Below, piece after piece: positions 1 through 7,922 of a DNA stretch of 64,000 bases. The notes beneath the pieces were generated by a model. The model was not told where the DNA came from. It saw only the letters and a list, made by a program, of their open reading frames with translations, and did not search any database. Made by a program: the position numbers and the translations under genes. Source of the DNA: Planctomycetaceae bacterium (lineage in GTDB: Bacteria > Planctomycetota > Planctomycetia > Pirellulales > Pirellulaceae); the NCBI GenBank assembly GCA_020638975.1, contig JACKHN010000010.1, positions 252,175-316,174 on the forward strand, in the 5' to 3' direction. Every line of letters starts with the position of its first letter. Position 1 is the stretch's first letter.

Positions 1-187
1 CGGCACGCCGCAGAATGCCTGCACGGTGCTCGAAACGGGTGTGTCGCCACTGACCGAACGCTTCGTCAGCTTTCGCGATTGCAGAATCGACTTCTGCGGG
101 CGACATCTCGTCGAAGGTCTTCAGAACCTCACCGTTGTACGGGTTGATGGATTTCAGAACGGCCGTCTTTTCGACTGCAGTACTCAT
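1..187 (-). CDS. Aldehyde dehydrogenase family protein, N-terminal part (cut by window edge)
   Basis: About 62 residues are visible, from an ATG at 187 running off the left edge. The reading MSTAVEKTAVLKSINPYNG followed by an acidic helix and FGQWRHTRFEHRAGILRRA matches the start of NAD(P)-dependent aldehyde dehydrogenases of the succinate-semialdehyde type, which oxidise aldehydes to acids. The catalytic region lies outside the window, so the substrate cannot be stated. An AAGGAG ribosome binding site sits 6 bases before the ATG. The gene is divergent from the TetR regulator at 302, and the space between them holds two operator-like repeats, so it is the probable target of that regulator. 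Confidence 0.8.
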   Translation of the reverse strand, partial: MSTAVEKTAVLKSINPYNGEVLKTFDEMSPAEVDSAIAKADEAFGQWRHTRFEHRAGILRRA

Positions 188-233
188 GTTTGGGCTCCTT
201 AGTGTGAAATTGTGTGGTTTTTTAACATGAACC

Positions 234-295
234 AACCGATCGATCGGTAGGATACGCGGATTTCGCTTGCCTGTCAACCGATCGGTCGGTAGGAT
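234..295. promoter_or_regulatory. Twin TetR-type operators in a divergent promoter
   Basis: Two near-identical 20-base direct repeats (234-253 and 276-295) lie between the divergent aldehyde dehydrogenase and tetR starts. The core of the first, ACCGATCGATCGGT at 235-248, is a perfect 14-base palindrome; the core of the second at 277-290 is the same with one base changed. Their centres are 42 bases apart, four helical turns, which suits two dimers on one DNA face. Symmetric sites in a divergent promoter are typical of autoregulated TetR repressors. Binding is inferred. Confidence 0.75.
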
Positions 296-301
296 GGTGG
301 C

Positions 302-859
302 GTGAAAGAGAAGATTCTCGATGCTGCCGAAAAGATGGTGCAGGATCGCGGCCTGAACGCCGTCAGTTTTCAGGACCTCGCGAACGCGGTCGAATTGCGC
401 AAAGCCAGCATCTTTCACCACTTTCCAAACAAGGAGGCGCTCGCCCGAGCTCTTATTGAGAGATGCGGCTCAAAGCATCGTCCGGAATATGCCGCAGTCG
501 TTGACAGCAATGCCTCAGCCCCGGAAAAACTGCGTGGACTCGCTGGGATCTTCGAGAAGGGCCTGCGGAACCAGCGTCCCTGCCTGCTGGCAGCACTCGG
601 AAGCGGTGTGAACACGCTTTCGGAAGTCGCTGTTCAGGAACTTGGTGAGATGGCCCGCGGTGCCGTTTCCAGATTCGCTTTGGTCTTTCAACAAGGAAGA
701 GATGAAGGCACTCTTCAATTCAGCGGAGAGCCCATTGATGCAGCAACCGGATTCTTCGCGATGCTACAAGGACTACAGGTGCTGGTAAGAGCAAGTGGAG
801 ATACGTCCGCATTCAGTTCCGCAGCCAACGCGTACGTTGATTCAATTTCTCTGGCCTGA
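302..859 (+). CDS. TetR/AcrR family transcriptional regulator
   Basis: A 185-residue protein with a GTG start. Residues 1-50 form the TetR helix-turn-helix: KEKILDAAEKMVQDRGLNAVSF, then LANAVELRKASIFHHFPNKEALA, with the usual 'hHFpnKeaL' end of the recognition helix. The rest is the all-helical ligand/dimerisation domain, close to the usual family length of about 190-200 residues. The second operator-like repeat ends only 6 bases before the GTG, so autorepression is likely. The ligand cannot be read from the sequence. The divergent aldehyde dehydrogenase suggests an aldehyde or related metabolite signal. Confidence 0.9.
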   Translation: MKEKILDAAEKMVQDRGLNAVSFQDLANAVELRKASIFHHFPNKEALARALIERCGSKHRPEYAAVVDSNASAPEKLRGLAGIFEKGLRNQRPCLLAALGSGVNTLSEVAVQELGEMARGAVSRFALVFQQGRDEGTLQFSGEPIDAATGFFAMLQGLQVLVRASGDTSAFSSAANAYVDSISLA

Positions 860-916
860 CTTCAGAGAAGGGCACGTACCAGTAGAATGGGGTTTGGTCG
901 ATGTGCCTTCTTGGGC

Positions 917-1175
917 TCATGCGACATCATCCTTGGCCCCTTCGAGTCGTCGTAGGACCTGCGTCACGCGAGCTCGATTGACGCCGAGGTGCCGGGCCAA
1001 CTCGGCCCTTATTTGCACCACACCAGAATCAAGAAGCGATTGGTAATATCGAGCTCGCTCCACGCCATCCGGCCGACGCATCTCTTGTTCCCACTTGGGC
1101 TTCAGAATGGATGAAATCGGGTTCCACGGGTAAAGCTCGACTTTCGAAGACCGACGTAAGTTGTTGATTGGAAAG
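917..1175 (-). pseudogene. Relic of a short HTH protein
   Basis: On the minus strand an open frame ending at 917 reads WEQEMRRPDGVERARYYQSL, then a helix-turn-helix (RAELARHLGVNRARVTQVLRR). This resembles ParB/recombinase-type HTH segments common in short planctomycete proteins. Upstream of about 1175 the frame stays open but is antisense to the FAS1 fragment and looks random, so the true 5' end seems lost. The fragment ends tail-to-head against the truncated FAS1 sequence, which suggests a deletion or insertion scar. Alternatively it is an intact short gene starting at a codon I cannot identify. Confidence 0.5.
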
Positions 1176-1238
1176 GCACCTGCCTCAACAAGGCCAGATG
1201 TTCGCATAGAGTACGGATCGGGGAGGCTCACTAGCGCA

Positions 1239-1652
1239 GGTCCGTTCACCGTGTTCGCCCCGACGGACGAGGCATTCGCGAAGCTCCCGGCAGGCACGGT
1301 CGAATCGCTGCTGAAGCCGGAGAACAAAGAGAAGCTCGCCGCCATTTTGAAGTACCAAGTCGTCCCTGGTCGCGTCTATTCGGAAGATGCACTCGCCGCG
1401 AAGAAGGCGACGACGCTCAAGGGTTCAGAGATCCACGTTTCGGTCTCGGGTGGCCAGGCGAAAATTAATGACGCCAAGTTGCTGACGACTGATCTGGACG
1501 CGTCGAACGGCGTAATTCACGTCATCGACAGCGTCATCCTGCCAGCCGCGAAAGCGACGAAGTTGGGATCGATCCCATCAAACGAAACTCATTTTGTCAC
1601 CACGACGTGCTCGGCGACATGTAACCAACGTGTCGCTCGTCGACTTCGCTAG
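1239..1652 (+). pseudogene. 5'-truncated fasciclin (FAS1) domain protein
   Basis: From about 1239 the frame reads GPFTVFAPTDEAFAKLPAGT, then LLKPENKEKLAAILKYQVVPGR and NGVIHVIDSVILPA, the body of a FAS1 (fasciclin) adhesion domain. Secreted planctomycete FAS1 proteins normally have a signal peptide and about 40 residues of domain before the 'GPFTVFAPT' strand. Both are missing, and the upstream codons (from a possible ATG at 1161) are unrelated. After the last FAS1 strand the frame runs on for about 25 atypical residues, so the 3' end may also be altered. It is most likely a non-functional remnant. Confidence 0.65.
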
Positions 1653-1906
1653 TGACGTTCCGCCCGACTGCCGGTAATCGATACAGGCTCTTGCGATCCT
1701 TTAGGTTGCAAGAGCCTTCTCTTCTTTGCAGATAGTGCGGCCGAGCGACTGCGATGCCGGACGGATGCACGAACATGGCCGTAGTGGCCGACAATCGTAA
1801 CACGGCTAAGCCTGGCCAGTTGAAAGTGTGAGGTTGCTTTGACGCTGGGAGGCATCGCGACCATCCCAATTTTCTGTCATTCCTCACGGCCCGAAGGGTC
1901 AGTCCT

Positions 1907-2094
1907 ATGTCAGCCCAGGGCAAGCGGAATGGCAAAGCCGCGGAGCGTCGCCCTGGGATGCAATGATCTCGCAAGATGCAAGCCCTGGAGGGGCGGCTCT
2001 AACAGGAACGACGATCTAGCGCCGCCCCGTTGGGGCTTTGGCATCGTTCGGCACCGATACCCAGGGCGGCGTTTAGCTTGCCCTGGGCTGACAT
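1907..2094. repeat. Long foldback repeat in the 1653-2282 intergenic region
   Basis: The arms ATGTCAGCCCAGGGCAAG (1907-1924) and its exact reverse complement (2077-2094) bound about 190 bases. Further inside are imperfectly complementary blocks (CGCCCTGGG against CCCAGGGCG; GGGGCGGC at 1990 against GCCGCCCC at 2021). The whole stretch could fold into a long branched hairpin. It carries no convincing reading frame. It looks like a dispersed non-autonomous repeat; other genomic copies cannot be checked from this window. I see no gene elsewhere in 1653-2282. Confidence 0.65.
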
Positions 2095-2282
2095 AGCGTC
2101 GCCCCTCAGGGCTAGAAAACCTGAAAGAACCGACAATCGCGTCAAGACTAAGTTTTCAACTTGCCAGGCTAAGCCTGCAACTTGTCGGAACTGGCTGAAC
2201 TTCGTCCGTCGCGTCTGGCGTCCGGAGCATCGCACTCGCCTGTTCGTACGATCGCATTTCCTACTCTGACAACCGCAAAAAG

Positions 2283-3074
2283 TTATTCTGGCGAAGAAGA
2301 TTGCTTTGGTGGGAGCGGGAAGAAGGCGCTCGTGTCACGCACATAGTCTTCGTATCCCGCGACTCGACTTCGCAACGAACTCTCCAGCAACCGCACGCCG
2401 GAAACGCGGATCAGCAGAAACGACATTAGTAGCGGCCCGATGATCGTCCACCACCACGAGCCTGACTCGGCGGCCGCGAAGTAAAACCCCCACCACACCA
2501 GAAAATCGCCGAAATAATTCGGATGCCGCGTGTACCGCCACAAGCCTCGATTCATTACGCAACCTTGATTCCGCGGATCAGCTTTAAAGCGGGCCAATTG
2601 GAAATCGCCAACAGTCTCGAAGAACAATCCGGCAACCCACAAGAACAAGCCGATCGCCCTAACGGGATGCCAGTCTTGGCCTTGGCTGATGCCAACTTGG
2701 ATCGGCAGCGAAATGACCCACATTAATACTCCCTGCAAGCCGAAGACCGTGAACAGGCTGACAATCGGGAAGCGATTGCCGTGCTGCTCTCGCATCGCCG
2801 CATACCGATAATCTTCCGGCTTGCCGATGTTTCGCCAAGCCAGATAACCCGCCAAACGCAGTCCCCACATGCTGACCATCAAGGTCAAAACCAGTCGTTG
2901 GGGCAGCAACTCGCCGCTCGTCCACAACGACATCCAGGCAACGACTGCGAAACCACACCCCCAGAAGATGTCGACGATACTGGCGTTTCGCAGCAGCAGA
3001 CTTAAGCACCACAGCGCCAACAGCGATGCCAGGATGGCAGCGAGATTCGTGAGCAGAATGTATTCGAGTGCCAT
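2283..3074 (-). CDS. DUF1295 membrane protein (steroid 5-alpha-reductase-like)
   Basis: A 263-residue membrane protein with about six hydrophobic segments. The C-terminal half has the DUF1295 signature: NRGLWRYTRHPNYFGDFLVW, followed by SGSWWWTIIGPLLMSFLLIRVSGV and YEDYVRDTSAFFPLPPK. The family shares the fold of steroid 5-alpha-reductases and isoprenylcysteine methyltransferases; its substrate is not settled. It starts at the ATG at 3074 and is divergent from the CFA-like methyltransferase at 3164, with about 90 bases between. In proteobacteria DUF1295 genes often sit with CFA-synthase and photolyase genes in singlet-oxygen responses, and the same neighbours are present here. Confidence 0.9.
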   Translation of the reverse strand: MALEYILLTNLAAILASLLALWCLSLLLRNASIVDIFWGCGFAVVAWMSLWTSGELLPQRLVLTLMVSMWGLRLAGYLAWRNIGKPEDYRYAAMREQHGNRFPIVSLFTVFGLQGVLMWVISLPIQVGISQGQDWHPVRAIGLFLWVAGLFFETVGDFQLARFKADPRNQGCVMNRGLWRYTRHPNYFGDFLVWWGFYFAAAESGSWWWTIIGPLLMSFLLIRVSGVRLLESSLRSRVAGYEDYVRDTSAFFPLPPKQSSSPE

Positions 3075-3163
3075 AGCTTTCCTTCGCGCGTCGAGAGGGT
3101 TGTCAGGTCACTAGTATGTTATTGGCTAGGCAACCCCACATCTGTCGCCCCAGGATTCAAGAG

Positions 3164-4249
3164 ATGAACCTGATTGAACTTGCCGAAACGGGCTTAGTAC
3201 CCGACTGGCTGATTCGTATTGGTATTCGACGACTGTTGGCCAAACGCATTCAAACGGTCACGGTGAGTAAACTGGCCGATTTCACGGACACTCTTCGCAA
3301 TAGCCCACTGGCCGTAGCCACTGATGTCGCCAACGACCAGCATTACGAAGTGCCTGCCGCTTTCTTCGAGAAAGTGCTCGGGCCGCGATTAAAATACAGC
3401 TCGTGCTTTTTTGATCGAACTGACGCGTCGTTGGCCGAGGCAGAAGTCGAGATGCTGCGGCGCACCTGCGAGCGGGCCTTAATTAAAGATGGAATGCGAG
3501 TGCTCGAGCTCGGTTGCGGCTGGGGATCATTGACGCTTTGGATCGCCGAGCAGTTTCCGGCTTGTGACATCACCGCAGTCTCCAACTCGGCAAGTCAACG
3601 AAGCTTCATCGAGGCGCGTGCCCGGGAACGGGGACTCACGAATGTCCGCGTGATCACCGCCGATATGCGAGACTTCGCCACACGCGAGACGTTCGACAGA
3701 ATCGTCTCCGTCGAGATGTTCGAACACATGAGAAACTACGAACTCTTGTTTCGCCGGGTGTCGAAGTGGTTGGAACCTGATGGCAAAGCATTCGTACACG
3801 TCTTTTGTCATCGGAATTCACCCTACCTGTTCGAAACCGAAGGTGCTGCCAACTGGATGGGACGTCATTTCTTTACTGGCGGAATGATGCCTTCGGAAGA
3901 TCTGTTCAGCCACTTCGCCGATGATCTCGCCATCGAAAAGCAATGGCGAGTGAACGGAATGCACTATTGGCGAACATGCGAGGCTTGGCTGAACAATCTC
4001 GATCATCACCGCGACGCAATTCTTGATTGCTTCCGTGCCGATCTCTCCGACCGCGAGGCAGAGCTTAGCCTGCAGCGCTGGCGGATCTTCTTTATGGCCT
4101 GTGCCGAACTGTTTCGGTATCGTGGTGGCGACGAGTGGTTCGTATCGCACTATCTCTTCGAATCGGCGGACAAAGAATCGAGTTGTGAGCGGTTGCCTCA
4201 CGACGAACAACTTCAGCCCACTTCATACGTAGCGTATCACGAATCATGA
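3164..4249 (+). CDS. Cyclopropane-fatty-acid-synthase-like SAM methyltransferase
   Basis: A 361-residue protein of the CFA/mycolic acid synthase superfamily. The SAM site is seen as VLELGCGWGSLTLWIAEQFP, with a second motif TADMRDF and the family motif VSVEMFEHMRNYELLFRRVS. These enzymes methylate unsaturated lipid acyl chains or related substrates. The start at 3164 (MNLIELAETGLVPDWLI) gives the natural N-terminus; an in-frame ATG at 3116 would add 16 unlikely residues. The stop overlaps the photolyase start by four bases (ATGA), so translation is probably coupled. Together with the photolyase and DUF1295 it suggests membrane and DNA protection against light or oxidative damage. The exact product is not known. 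Confidence 0.88.
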   Translation: MNLIELAETGLVPDWLIRIGIRRLLAKRIQTVTVSKLADFTDTLRNSPLAVATDVANDQHYEVPAAFFEKVLGPRLKYSSCFFDRTDASLAEAEVEMLRRTCERALIKDGMRVLELGCGWGSLTLWIAEQFPACDITAVSNSASQRSFIEARARERGLTNVRVITADMRDFATRETFDRIVSVEMFEHMRNYELLFRRVSKWLEPDGKAFVHVFCHRNSPYLFETEGAANWMGRHFFTGGMMPSEDLFSHFADDLAIEKQWRVNGMHYWRTCEAWLNNLDHHRDAILDCFRADLSDREAELSLQRWRIFFMACAELFRYRGGDEWFVSHYLFESADKESSCERLPHDEQLQPTSYVAYHES

Positions 4250-5712
4250 GTTCGATCCCCGACCGACGCGTTCGTGGCGTAAACGACAGAGAAGTTTCCG
4301 ATGCCGGTGACTACGTTCTTTACTGGATGATCTCGTCGCGCCGTGGAACCTACAACTTCGGCCTCGAACGCGGCGTGGAATGGGCGAAGCAGCTCAACAA
4401 ACCACTGGTGATTCTGGAAGCCTTGCGGTGTGATTATCAGTGGGCCAGTGATCGACTGCACAGATTTGTCATCGAAGGTATGGCAGATAATGCGGAACAC
4501 TTCACCAAGAAGAACGTTGTGTACTATCCGTATCTGGAGGCGACACGCGGAAGCGGCAAGGGGTTGTTGAAGGAGTTGGCGAGCCACGCCTGTGTGGTGG
4601 TAAGCGACGATTTTCCGTGCTTCTTCCTGCCCCGTATGATCGACGCGGCCTCGGCACAGATCCCAGTGCGGTTCGAGTTGGTTGATTCCAACGGACTGCT
4701 GCCGATGCGAGCAGCCGATAAGGTCTTCTTGAGAGCTTTTGACTTTCGTCGATTCTTGCAGAAGAACTTGTTGCCACACTTGGCAGATGTTCCCCAACGT
4801 GATCCTCTGTCGCAAGTAAAGCTGCCAACACTGAAAGCCTTGCCCGCGAAAATTACCACACGTTGGCCAATGGCAGATCCGGCGAAGTTACTCTCGTCGA
4901 GGAGCGGACTCGCATCCTTTCCCATCGATCATTCGGTTGGCCCCGTGGAAACTGTTGGTGGTTCGCGGGCAGGCGGTGCGGCACTTCGCACGTTTATGAA
5001 AAGCAAACTCCCGATCTACGACTCGGATCGGAATCAACCCGAGAAGGAAGCCACTAGCGGCCTGTCGCCCTATCTGCACTTCGGGCATGTTTCCGTTCAT
5101 GAAGTGTTCGAGCAGCTAACGCGTCTTGTCGAATGGACGCCCAATCTGGTCGCCGAGAAGGCCACCGGAAGCAACAGCGGTTGGTGGGGAGCTGATGCAG
5201 AAGTCGAGTCGTTTCTCGACGAGCTGATCACCTGGCGCGAGTTGGGATACAACATGTGCTGGCAGCGTGATGATTACGATCAATACGACTCGCTTCCCGA
5301 GTGGGCTCAACAGACGCTGGCCGAACACGCCGACGATCACCGCCCACATGTGTATTCGTTGGAGCAGTTCGAGTTGGCGAAGACGCATGATGAATTGTGG
5401 AACGCGGCTCAGCGGCAGCTGGTCCGCGAGGGACGCATTCACAATTACCTGAGGATGTTGTGGGGCAAGAAGATTTTCGAGTGGTCTGCTTCCGCGCGCG
5501 AATCGCTCGACGTGATGATCGAGCTGAACAACAAGTATGCTTTGGACGGGCGCAATCCGAATTCGTACAGCGGTATCTTCTGGGTGCTGGGCCGTTACGA
5601 CCGAGCCTGGGGCCCCGAACGCCCCATCTTCGGCAAGATTCGCTACATGACCAGCGAGAACACGGCTCGCAAGGTCAAAGTGAAAAACTACATCGCCGAA
5701 TACTCGCCTTGA
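4246..5712 (+). CDS. phr: Class II-type deoxyribodipyrimidine photolyase
   Basis: A 488-residue flavoprotein predicted to repair UV-induced cyclobutane pyrimidine dimers using blue light. An N-terminal Rossmann-type antenna domain (YVLYWMISSRRGTYNFGLER, residues about 23-200) precedes the helical FAD domain. Class II hallmarks in the C-terminal part are NYLRMLWGKKIFEW, NPNSYSGIFWVLGRYDRAWG and ERPIFGKIRYMTSENTARK. Its length is normal for class II enzymes (about 450-490). It shares an ATGA overlap with the methyltransferase upstream. A REP palindrome starts 12 bases after the stop and may act as the transcript end. Confidence 0.93.
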   Translation: MSSIPDRRVRGVNDREVSDAGDYVLYWMISSRRGTYNFGLERGVEWAKQLNKPLVILEALRCDYQWASDRLHRFVIEGMADNAEHFTKKNVVYYPYLEATRGSGKGLLKELASHACVVVSDDFPCFFLPRMIDAASAQIPVRFELVDSNGLLPMRAADKVFLRAFDFRRFLQKNLLPHLADVPQRDPLSQVKLPTLKALPAKITTRWPMADPAKLLSSRSGLASFPIDHSVGPVETVGGSRAGGAALRTFMKSKLPIYDSDRNQPEKEATSGLSPYLHFGHVSVHEVFEQLTRLVEWTPNLVAEKATGSNSGWWGADAEVESFLDELITWRELGYNMCWQRDDYDQYDSLPEWAQQTLAEHADDHRPHVYSLEQFELAKTHDELWNAAQRQLVREGRIHNYLRMLWGKKIFEWSASARESLDVMIELNNKYALDGRNPNSYSGIFWVLGRYDRAWGPERPIFGKIRYMTSENTARKVKVKNYIAEYSP

Positions 5713-5723
5713 GATTTCAACAC

Positions 5724-5882
5724 GTAGGTTATGCTTCAGCATAACGAACAGCATGGGCACATCGTGTGCGCGTCGGCACGCGTCGCGCGTTGCCGTGCTG
5801 AAGCATAGCGACATTAATTCGTGCAACTTGCTACGCGATTCATTATGCTGATGCCGTTTTGTTATGCTGAAGCATAGCCTAC
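5724..5882. repeat. REP palindromes upstream of the RAYT gene (three copies)
   Basis: The copies are at 5724-5745, 5795-5810 (shorter) and 5861-5882. Each has the core TTATGCT-(TC or GA)-AGCATAA or one-base variants, a 7-bp stem whose asymmetric centre gives orientation. The first copy points opposite to the other two, so 5724 and 5861 form an inverted REPIN-like pair. Confidence 0.85.
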
Positions 5883-5909
5883 TGAGTGGCTTGGCGAGAG
5901 GGTGGCGCG

Positions 5910-6467
5910 GTGGCAGATTACCGGCGATATTTCGTGCCGGGCGGCACTTACTTTTTTACGCTGGTGACGGCGGCTCGGGCACCGTTGTTTTGGGACGAAG
6001 CGGCGCGTACTTTGTTGGGAGACATGATGCGGGAAGTCCGCACTGATGCGCCGTTCAAGACGTTTGCGATCGTGCTGTTGCCGGATCACTTGCACGTTGT
6101 CTGGACGCTGCCGAGTGGGGATTCGAACTATCCTGATCGCTGGAAAGCGATCAAGGCCAAGTTCTCGCATCGGTGGTTGGGGCAAGGCGGACGCGAGCAA
6201 CGTGTGAGCCGAGGTTATCGCCGGCAACGGCGGCGTGGCGTCTGGCAGCCACGCTTCATGGAGCACACGATTCGCGACGAGGCAGACCTGCACGCACACG
6301 CGGACTACATTCACTACAACCCCGTCAAGCATGGACTGGTTGCAAGCCCGAAGGACTGGCCGTGGTCGTCATTTCACCGACTCGTCGCGAGCGGCGATTA
6401 TCCGCTAGACTGGGGCCGCAGTGAAGTGCCTAGTTTCGACGGCGTCGATGAGTCGCTGATCGAGTAG
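5910..6467 (+). CDS. REP-associated tyrosine transposase (Y1/HUH, RAYT)
   Basis: A 185-residue Y1 transposase of the IS200/IS605-related RAYT family, which cuts single-stranded REP DNA through a tyrosine. It begins ADYRRYFVPGGTYFFTLVTA as usual for the family. The HUH metal motif is HLH in LLPDHLHVVWTLP. The catalytic tyrosine is expected in the helix HADYIHYNPVKHGLV, and the end WPWSSFHR is also typical. I chose the GTG at 5910 because it begins right at the conserved domain; a GTG at 5886 would add 8 residues overlapping the REP flank. All motifs look intact, so the enzyme may be active. Confidence 0.92.
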   Translation: MADYRRYFVPGGTYFFTLVTAARAPLFWDEAARTLLGDMMREVRTDAPFKTFAIVLLPDHLHVVWTLPSGDSNYPDRWKAIKAKFSHRWLGQGGREQRVSRGYRRQRRRGVWQPRFMEHTIRDEADLHAHADYIHYNPVKHGLVASPKDWPWSSFHRLVASGDYPLDWGRSEVPSFDGVDESLIE

Positions 6468-6487
6468 CGAGCGAGCGGTCATCGAAT

Positions 6488-6542
6488 GTTATGCTTCAGC
6501 ATATCACCTCGACGCGAAAAGTTATGCTGAAGCATAACCTAC
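6488..6542. repeat. REP palindromes downstream of the RAYT gene (inverted pair)
   Basis: Copies at 6488-6505 and 6521-6542 face each other with a 15-base spacer, a REPIN-type doublet able to form a cruciform or RNA hairpin. The outer copy is the exact reverse complement of the leftmost copy at 5724-5745. Confidence 0.85.
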
Positions 6543-6655
6543 AAGCGAAAGAGAGCAGCCGGTTCACGATTGGGGGGGTGTTCTCCGTTCTACAGTGAGG
6601 ACGCGGCATGAACTCCGCGTGAAACCCCTTCAAAGTGACAGCAGGAAGACAAGTT

Positions 6656-7249
6656 ATGAGAACTCGAAGAATGGTGTACTTCAGCATCGCAGCGCTGGTT
6701 GGTCTCTCGGTTTATTTCGGTTGGAAGGTGACCGCCCGCGGTGCTTACGAGTCCGCTGAATACAAGGTCGTCGAATCCGATGGTGCTTTTGAAATTCGTG
6801 AATACCCAGAACTGACATTGGTTACGACGAGCACGAAGTTCGAAACGCAAGGGAACGACGGCAGCTTCATGCGGCTGTTTCGGTACATCAGCGGCTCGAA
6901 CGACGCAGAGCAGAAGGTAGCCATGACCACTCCCGTTTTCATGCAACGCGACGCGGAGGATATCGCCGGTAAGATGTCTTTTGTCCTTCCGAAGGAGGTT
7001 GCTGAACAAGGAGCTCCGAAACCTGCTGGCGATGGAGTTCAGCTACAGCAGCGTCAGGGCGGTCGATTCGCCGTATTGCGATTCACTGGGCGAATGGATG
7101 GCGAGTCTGTTGCGAGGGCCGAGGCCAGCTTGAGGGCATGGATGACGAAACGAGGACTCGTCGGAGAAGTGAACGCCGAGCTTGCTGGATACGATCCGCC
7201 GTGGACGCCGGGTCCACTGCGACGGAATGAAGTGTTGATTCGCTTCTAG
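6656..7249 (+). CDS. SOUL family heme-binding protein
   Basis: A 197-residue protein with one N-terminal hydrophobic segment (VYFSIAALVGLSVYFGW), which should anchor it in or export it across the membrane. The SOUL domain follows: YKVVESDGAFEIREYPELTL, GSFMRLFRYISGSNDAEQKVAMTTPVF, then KMSFVLP and the final YDPPWTPGPLRRNEVLIRF. These are the standard family blocks. SOUL proteins bind heme or related tetrapyrroles; their bacterial role is not established. The ATG at 6656 is preceded by AGGAAG. The CFA, DUF1295 and photolyase neighbours fit a role in light or photo-oxidative stress, by inference. Confidence 0.9.
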   Translation: MRTRRMVYFSIAALVGLSVYFGWKVTARGAYESAEYKVVESDGAFEIREYPELTLVTTSTKFETQGNDGSFMRLFRYISGSNDAEQKVAMTTPVFMQRDAEDIAGKMSFVLPKEVAEQGAPKPAGDGVQLQQRQGGRFAVLRFTGRMDGESVARAEASLRAWMTKRGLVGEVNAELAGYDPPWTPGPLRRNEVLIRF

Positions 7250-7380
7250 GCCTGAAACAGATGCGAGCCGAACACGACGTGGCGAGCAGCTAGATTATCA
7301 ATGCCGACAACCGGAACGCAGGACGCGTAGCACGAACACTAACTCACATTCTCTTGTGGAGAGGGACGATTGGCGATCGC

Positions 7381-7412
7381 AAAAAAACGCCGCGGAGCAT
7401 AACCGCGACGTT
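7381..7412 (-). terminator. Rho-independent terminator of rplM-rpsI
   Basis: On the minus strand the stem AACGTCGCGG pairs with CCGCGGCGTT (10 bp, one G-T pair), followed at once by seven T residues (the A run at 7381-7387 on the plus strand). It lies about 30 bases after the rpsI stop. Confidence 0.85.
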
Positions 7413-7442
7413 CTTGGATCAAGTCGATATCGAAGTGAAGAA

Positions 7443-7856
7443 TTAACGTTTCGAGAACTGGACACCACGACGGGCACCGTGTAGACCGCACTTCTTTCGC
7501 TCTTTCATGCGAGCGTCTCGAGTGAGGAATCCACCATCGCGTAGTGGCTCGAAGAGTTCTTCGTTGAAACCCATCAGCGCCCGAGCCAGCCCCATACGGA
7601 CTGCACCCGACTGTCCCGTGTTCCCGCCACCCGAGGCACGAACCAGAACGTCTACCGTTTCGCGTTGGCCGCAAGCGTCAAGCACGTCCAAGATCCAACG
7701 ACGATCTTGGACTTCGGTGAAATACTCTTCGAAGTCACGTCCGTTCACGGTGATCTTGCCACTGCCAGCACGAACGCGAACGCGGGCGACTGATGACTTG
7801 CGACGCCCGGTTCCCAGAGCATCTCCGTTAATCTTGTCTTTCTTGACTGCAACCAT
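7443..7856 (-). CDS. rpsI: 30S ribosomal protein S9
   Basis: A 137-residue S9, a small-subunit head protein whose C-terminal tail reaches the P-site tRNA. Visible family blocks are GTGRRKSSVARVRVRAGSGK near the N-terminus, VRASGGGNTGQSGAVRMGLARAL in the middle, and LTRDARMKERKKCGLHGARR with the basic end VQFSKR. It is the second gene of the universal rplM-rpsI pair, 66 bases after rplM, and is followed by a clear terminator. No strong Shine-Dalgarno sequence is visible before the ATG, so translational coupling or a weak site is likely. Confidence 0.97.
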   Translation of the reverse strand: MVAVKKDKINGDALGTGRRKSSVARVRVRAGSGKITVNGRDFEEYFTEVQDRRWILDVLDACGQRETVDVLVRASGGGNTGQSGAVRMGLARALMGFNEELFEPLRDGGFLTRDARMKERKKCGLHGARRGVQFSKR

Positions 7857-7922
7857 TTGTTTCGCTCTATCAGAGATTCAGTAGGTTTGTTTACTGCGAT
7901 ATTTGTTTACGGACAGCCGCGT

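Larger units (their letters stand above)
5724..6542 (+). mobile_element. RAYT transposase gene bracketed by REP palindromes
   Basis: The unit starts and ends with exactly complementary 22-base REP sequences (5724-5745 and 6521-6542). Between them lie three further REP copies and one REP-associated tyrosine transposase gene. This is the classic RAYT/REP arrangement, in which the single-copy transposase recognises the palindromes. No target-site duplication is evident. The unit sits between the photolyase and SOUL genes, probably splitting a once closer group. Confidence 0.85.

Noticed and set aside
5724..6542. Possible CRISPR-like repeat cluster
   Set aside because: Repeats are palindromic REP units in mixed orientation with irregular spacing around a RAYT gene.
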